DNA of 64,000 nucleotides from Clostridia bacterium (GTDB taxonomy: Bacteria; Bacillota; Clostridia; Oscillospirales; Acutalibacteraceae). The position numbers and the translations under genes are program-made. Below the pieces are notes generated by a model. It was not told the DNA's origin. It saw only the letters and a list, made by a program, of their open reading frames with translations, and ran no database searches. Every line of letters starts with the position of its first letter. Position 1 is the stretch's first letter. This document shows positions 62,161 through 64,000 of the stretch, piece after piece. The stretch spans positions 1-64,000 of the forward strand of contig JAFQSY010000001.1 in NCBI GenBank assembly GCA_017409265.1. The letters run 5' to 3'.

Positions 62161-64000
62161 ATGAAAAACAAATTAAAAGCAAAAATCAAAGGAATGAGCA
62201 AAAGGACGCTTTGCGGCATTCTGTCGATGGTCATTGTGCTCAGCAGCGTAAGTGTGGGTATCGTGATATCCGCTTCGGGCAATTATATTTCAATGCCAAG
62301 CCTGCCTCAATATCACGTTATGCCTATGGCAATGTCGGAAGATGGCAATCTGTTTTCTAAATTCGATAACGCCGAGCGTTATTTTTACAATCAGAGCACA
62401 AGCAACAATATAAAGCCTACCGACGTGTTTGAATCCCAGAACAGGAAGCCGGGCAAAGAAGGTCTTTCTGCCCTGACGCTTTCCACAAGAGGAGCAACTA
62501 TATATAAGATGTGCGTCAACCTCGGAACAAGCAACATTGTTCCCGTACTCCGGTTTTCCGGATCAAACTACGGCTTATTGGATACAACGCAGCTTCAAAG
62601 CAGAATTTTCGGATACGGCTCGATGAGAACCGTAAAAAGTTATCACGAAAATTATCCGGAATTCTCGAAATATACCGGTCACAGAGATTCGGGCTGGTCA
62701 GAAAAATACGGCGGAGCAAAGCTTTCTGTTGACACTTTTGCAGAAATTTCCGATTTTATGGTAATTGCAAGAGATGCGGTTATGCCTGTTCGCAGTTATG
62801 CATCAATGAACCTGAAAAATGACGTTCCCGTTTTTCATCTCGCTTTTTCTGAGGCTATTCGTGTCTGTGCAGCCGAAACAGTCAACTCCGAGGTGCTCGA
62901 AACCATGAAGCTCCGCATTCTGCTTGTTCCGAGAAAAGATCAGGCTGCAACACCGATCGCAGTAACGGCAAGGGCAACCGACTTAAGCTCACCGACAATC
63001 ACATTTGAAATTGATGATACCGATGAAAACAAGGCTCTCTATAAAGAGATTTCAAGGGATGAAAACCACAAAGGTTACAGCTTCATTGCAAGCGATGAAG
63101 CGGCGGGCATTGAATGGGTTGGCTACGAGGAACTTCTCAATGAGGAATGGAAGGTTCTTTATGTAAGCGATATCAGCGAATACGGCTCATATCCCATTCA
63201 GACAACCGCAGGTGTTATTGAAGGATATAATGTTACTCTTCCCATTACCGACTATGTCGGTAATCAGATTTCTCTCCCCGACAACTGGGATTTAAGAAGC
63301 CGCGACATAACTCTTGATGCAGTCAATCCTTATGCAGCGCTTGTTCAGATGAGCGGAACATCAATCAAGGCTGAAAGCGACAAAACAAACCTTGAAGAGG
63401 ATAAATGGCCCGAAGATATCGAAAGAGCCGATTTGTTCTCGGGCATTGGCGATACGGTTGACGCTGATATTGTTATGTCCGAAACCGTAAGACTCGGTCA
63501 GGGAAGCCTTGGAGATGTCAAAATCGAATGGAGCATCAGCGATGCTGACGGAAATCCGATAACAACTTCGCTTAAATCCATTGACGGCCACAGAGAAACC
63601 GTTAACTCCGCTGTTGTTTCAAAGCTTAACTTTGAAAGCTTTACAATAACCGAGGATATGCAGTTTAACGGCATGCAGATAAAGCCTTTGAGAATTATAA
63701 ACTGCTCATATATTTATGACGGCAGCAATAACAAAATGAAAGAGGATACGGAAACCGAAAAATTCTTTGAGCCCGTTATCAGCCATCAGTCTTTCCTTGA
63801 TATCAAAGGACCTACGGTTGAGATTGTTGATGGCGGAGTTTTCAAGGTTAACGATTCCGCATACACTCCCGCTTCAAGCGACGAGGTTTACTACATAATC
63901 GGTCTTGAGATTTCGGACAGCAAGGTGAAGGGCGCAGAGGATGCCGTAACCTACGGCTCTGGTATCACCGCAGAATGGCCGAGCTTCGTCGGACTCACAA
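62161..64000 (+). CDS. Large secreted surface protein (3' end outside window)
   Basis: The frame is open for 613 codons from ATG 62161 (GGAGGTG 7 bases before) to the window end. A long signal peptide (basic residues 1-16, then GILSMVIVLSSVSVGIVISASG) precedes the external part. That part is beta-rich, with repeating domains of the bacterial Ig-like or adhesin kind (ITLDAVNPYAALVQMSGTS, ISDADGNPITTSL). No anchor or catalytic site is visible yet. The function cannot be assigned from this part. Confidence 0.8.
   Translation, partial: MKNKLKAKIKGMSKRTLCGILSMVIVLSSVSVGIVISASGNYISMPSLPQYHVMPMAMSEDGNLFSKFDNAERYFYNQSTSNNIKPTDVFESQNRKPGKEGLSALTLSTRGATIYKMCVNLGTSNIVPVLRFSGSNYGLLDTTQLQSRIFGYGSMRTVKSYHENYPEFSKYTGHRDSGWSEKYGGAKLSVDTFAEISDFMVIARDAVMPVRSYASMNLKNDVPVFHLAFSEAIRVCAAETVNSEVLETMKLRILLVPRKDQAATPIAVTARATDLSSPTITFEIDDTDENKALYKEISRDENHKGYSFIASDEAAGIEWVGYEELLNEEWKVLYVSDISEYGSYPIQTTAGVIEGYNVTLPITDYVGNQISLPDNWDLRSRDITLDAVNPYAALVQMSGTSIKAESDKTNLEEDKWPEDIERADLFSGIGDTVDADIVMSETVRLGQGSLGDVKIEWSISDADGNPITTSLKSIDGHRETVNSAVVSKLNFESFTITEDMQFNGMQIKPLRIINCSYIYDGSNNKMKEDTETEKFFEPVISHQSFLDIKGPTVEIVDGGVFKVNDSAYTPASSDEVYYIIGLEISDSKVKGAEDAVTYGSGITAEWPSFVGLT

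Overview
The window reads as chromosomal DNA from a Gram-positive, low-to-mid GC member of the Clostridia, most likely an Oscillospiraceae/Ruminococcaceae-type gut bacterium. The basis is gene content (rpoA-rplQ, gyrB-gyrA, a MecA-type adaptor, ywiB-argS, a DUF4830 and a DUF6472-type protein, Thr/Glu-rich lipoprotein linkers), AGGAGG-type ribosome binding sites, sigma-A promoters of the TTGACA-N17-TATAAT type, and many short intrinsic terminators. I saw no rRNA, tRNA, CRISPR array, complete insertion sequence or prophage.

Layout. 1-0.9 kb: end of the ribosomal protein/rpoA operon. 0.9-15 kb: a lipoprotein, a GH78 rhamnosidase, a MarR-controlled heterodimeric ABC exporter, a phosphoesterase, a DD-carboxypeptidase with an Eis-like acetyltransferase, LexA, a beta-lactamase-fold serine hydrolase and an anchored protein of unknown function. 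15-18 kb: a yybP-ykoY (manganese) riboswitch ahead of a P-type cation ATPase. 18-25 kb: small regulators and enzymes, several very small genes, PduL, Rpe and MecA. 25.5-32 kb: an Rnf-like D-E-A membrane gene set whose cofactor residues look lost, then a GH13 enzyme, a degenerate LCP protein and a transglutaminase-like protein. 32-36 kb: folE-folP-folB-folK, then an anchored foldase-like protein. 36-40 kb, minus strand: ddl, ywiB-like, argS and a shikimate-kinase-like gene. 40-51.9 kb: housekeeping genes gyrB, gyrA, mgsA, hisS, aspS, serC and serA. 52-53.5 kb: an HD hydrolase and a DUF1295 membrane protein.

53.5-60.8 kb is a visibly AT-rich island: a GT-C-type membrane protein divergent from a five-gene operon (B12-binding-type radical SAM enzyme, polyprenyl-phosphate-type GT2, purine nucleoside phosphorylase, MTA/SAH/5'-deoxyadenosine-type deaminase, sugar nucleotidyltransferase). 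Read together, the genes suggest that a nucleoside-derived pentose is released as a sugar 1-phosphate, activated, moved to a lipid carrier and placed on a surface polymer. I know of no described pathway with this composition, and it is my main candidate for a new system. The island is followed by a gene remnant, a TetR regulator with an operator-like palindrome in its promoter, and the start of a large secreted protein cut by the window end.

Other points of note are the Rnf-like set without its flavin and Fe-S residues, two copies of a MITE-like repeat (24.1 and 49.5 kb), a shikimate-kinase-like protein lacking the substrate arginine, and uncharacterised small genes at 18.1 and 20.8-21.5 kb. 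All family names come from recognising motifs and overall sequence pattern; no database search was run.
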